The notes beneath the pieces are model-generated. The model worked only from the letters and a program-made list of their open reading frames with translations, had not been told where the DNA came from and did not search any database. DNA of 23,182 nucleotides. It comes from a virus. Each line of letters begins with the position of its first letter. The first letter of the stretch is position 1. Position numbers and translations under genes: made by a program. Of this stretch, positions 22,125 to 23,182 are shown in pieces. The stretch is from positions 1 to 23,182 of the IMG/VR virus record IMGVR_UViG_3300017772_003150; one strand, 5' to 3'.

Positions 22125-23080
22125 GAATAATCGTTACTGGAGGATTTGGATTTATAGGTTCTAGCTTTGTTAACCTCCTAAAAAGAAAAAACCCAACCAC
22201 AGAAATTGTCGTGGTAGACAAGATTACATACGCTGCAAACCCCAATAACATTAAAGCAAAGGTTAAGTTAATCAAAAAAGACATTTGCGACGTAACTGTA
22301 GAAGACCTTGGAGAATATGATTACTTAGTACATTTTGCAGCAGAAAGCCATGTAGATAACTCTATTACAAATGGCAGGCCTTTTATCAGAACAAATGTAG
22401 AAGGAACATATAATATTATTGAATGTGCAAGACAAAATGATAAGCTAAAGAAATTTATTCACATTTCAACCGATGAAGTTTATGGAGATATGGATGATTA
22501 TCCAGCTGACCTAATAAATGGAATAAGTAAGAAGGTTGTTGCAGATGAGAATTTTAATTTAAAAGGTTCTTCTTATTATTCTGCTACAAAGGCAGCTTCA
22601 GACCTTTTAGTTGAATCTGCGGGTAGAACTTTTAATTTACCATACATCATAACAAGAACATGTAATAATTATGGTTCTCATCAGCATAAAGAAAAATTTA
22701 TTCCTAAAATCATAGAGTCAATTAAAAATGGCTCAGAAATACCCGTATATGGAGATGGCCTTCAGGTCAGAGAATGGATAGATGTAGAAGATAATGTAAA
22801 TATCATATACGCTTTAATGTTATCTAGTCAAGTTAATGAAGTTTTTAATATTGGAAGTGGTGAAAGAATGGAAAACATTCAAATAATTGAAACAATTGGA
22901 AGCTTTTTGGGTAAAACCCCTAACTTTAAATATGTTAAAGATAGACTAGGACATGACAGAAGATACGCTTTAAATAGCGATAAACTCAGAAATGTTATTG
23001 GAGAATATATTCCACTATCATTCATAGAGTTTTTAAAAGAACAAATAAGTGAACTAAATAAAATAAAAGAATATGAGTAA
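22121..23080 (+). CDS. rfbB: NAD-dependent sugar-nucleotide dehydratase, dTDP-glucose 4,6-dehydratase-like
   Basis: 319 aa; RmlB/RfbB enzymes are usually about 340-360. Extended SDR features are clear: TGGFGFIGSS (6-15) binds NAD, HFAAESHVDNS (71-81), STDEVYGD with the Asp118-Glu119 active-site pair (116-123), YSATK with catalytic Tyr153 and Lys157, and RTCNNYG, EKFIPK and YGDG-x3-REWIDVED, which fit dTDP-glucose dehydratases best. The reaction is dTDP- (or other NDP-) glucose to the 4-keto-6-deoxy sugar. The 4-base ATGA overlap couples it to the cytidylyltransferase-like gene. The linker before Tyr153 (ENFNLKGSS) differs from the usual Pro-rich RmlB sequence, so another NDP-sugar substrate is possible. 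Confidence 0.85.
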   Translation: MRIIVTGGFGFIGSSFVNLLKRKNPTTEIVVVDKITYAANPNNIKAKVKLIKKDICDVTVEDLGEYDYLVHFAAESHVDNSITNGRPFIRTNVEGTYNIIECARQNDKLKKFIHISTDEVYGDMDDYPADLINGISKKVVADENFNLKGSSYYSATKAASDLLVESAGRTFNLPYIITRTCNNYGSHQHKEKFIPKIIESIKNGSEIPVYGDGLQVREWIDVEDNVNIIYALMLSSQVNEVFNIGSGERMENIQIIETIGSFLGKTPNFKYVKDRLGHDRRYALNSDKLRNVIGEYIPLSFIEFLKEQISELNKIKEYE

Positions 23081-23182
23081 TTTATACACAATGTTAAAGG
23101 CATCTGCAGAAGCAGATAAACAAAAGGCATTATTATCGTTAGATTTATTAAATAACAAGGCAGTTGGTATTGGAGACCACTC
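23073..23182 (+). CDS. N-terminal part of an unknown phage protein (3' truncated)
   Basis: The ATG at 23073 overlaps the end of the dehydratase gene by 8 bases, and the frame runs to the right edge. The 36 visible residues begin MSNLYTMLKASAEADKQKAL and end LLNNKAVGIGDH. I recall proteins with an LLNNxxGIGDH segment in T4-like phages, but cannot give a function. It is probably in the same operon as the upstream enzymes. Confidence 0.6.
   Translation, partial: MSNLYTMLKASAEADKQKALLSLDLLNNKAVGIGDH

Noticed and set aside
1-23182. CRISPR arrays, tRNA genes, rRNA genes, insertion sequences, attachment sites
   Set aside because: I read through both strands for spaced direct repeats, cloverleaf-like arms, transposase genes and flanking repeats, and found none I could support.

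Overview
The window reads as a stretch of a T4-like myovirus genome. Every supported gene lies on the + strand, and genes are packed with 1-17 base overlaps or very short gaps. Recognisable T4-type replication and recombination genes are present: a gp32 single-strand DNA-binding protein, a gp61-type primase, UvsY, UvsW and a RuvC-like resolvase. The DNA is AT-rich and almost no start codon has a purine Shine-Dalgarno sequence; starts follow A/T-rich leaders. That pattern is usual in Bacteroidota and their phages, so a (probably marine) Bacteroidota host is my best guess. It is an inference, not shown directly.

Layout. (1) 1-3195: the end of a possible spanin-like protein, a 686-aa virion structural protein and a tail-tube-fold protein. 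(2) 3195-5021: a methyltransferase, a PhyH-type dioxygenase and a DUF1796 papain-like protein, which look like cargo for modifying glycans or virion surfaces. (3) 5048-5425: a small protein with a head-targeting-like N-terminus and a glycine-zipper tail. (4) 5429-11567: the DNA metabolism block of RuvC-like nuclease, gp32, primase, a small unknown, serine hydroxymethyltransferase (an auxiliary metabolic gene), UvsY and UvsW. (5) 11600-21159: an island of large, odd proteins: an acidic modular protein, a KxDG nucleotidyltransferase (ligase-like), a membrane-anchored AT-hook protein, a ligase-like/NMN-adenylyltransferase-like fusion, a possible PD-(D/E)XK nuclease, a 1037-aa modular protein and a Lys-rich protein. 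It ends at a strong rho-independent terminator (21190-21220). (6) 21238-23182: two small unknowns, a cytidylyltransferase-like enzyme, a dTDP-glucose 4,6-dehydratase-like enzyme and the start of another gene.

The most interesting signal is a short peptide shared by the island proteins and the 5048 gene. Four proteins begin with Met, then Thr/Ser at residue 6, an aromatic residue at 7 and an aromatic residue at 10; three of the four continue with Leu/Ile-x-Glu. Related copies occur inside or at the end of three proteins. This closely resembles the capsid-targeting sequence of T4 internal head proteins, which carries those proteins into the prohead and is cut by the gp21 protease after (Leu/Ile)-x-Glu. 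If correct, this phage packages a set of enzymes (ligase-like, NMNAT-like, perhaps a nuclease) and a multi-domain polyprotein, and could deliver them into the host with its DNA. The sequence supports the motif; packaging and delivery are inference.

Other points of note are an AT-rich 10-base repeat just before gp32 that mimics the T4 gp32 autoregulatory operator, four copies of GATATATAAG upstream of genes, two perfect hairpins inside coding sequence, and an apparent one-base discrepancy at the uvsW start.
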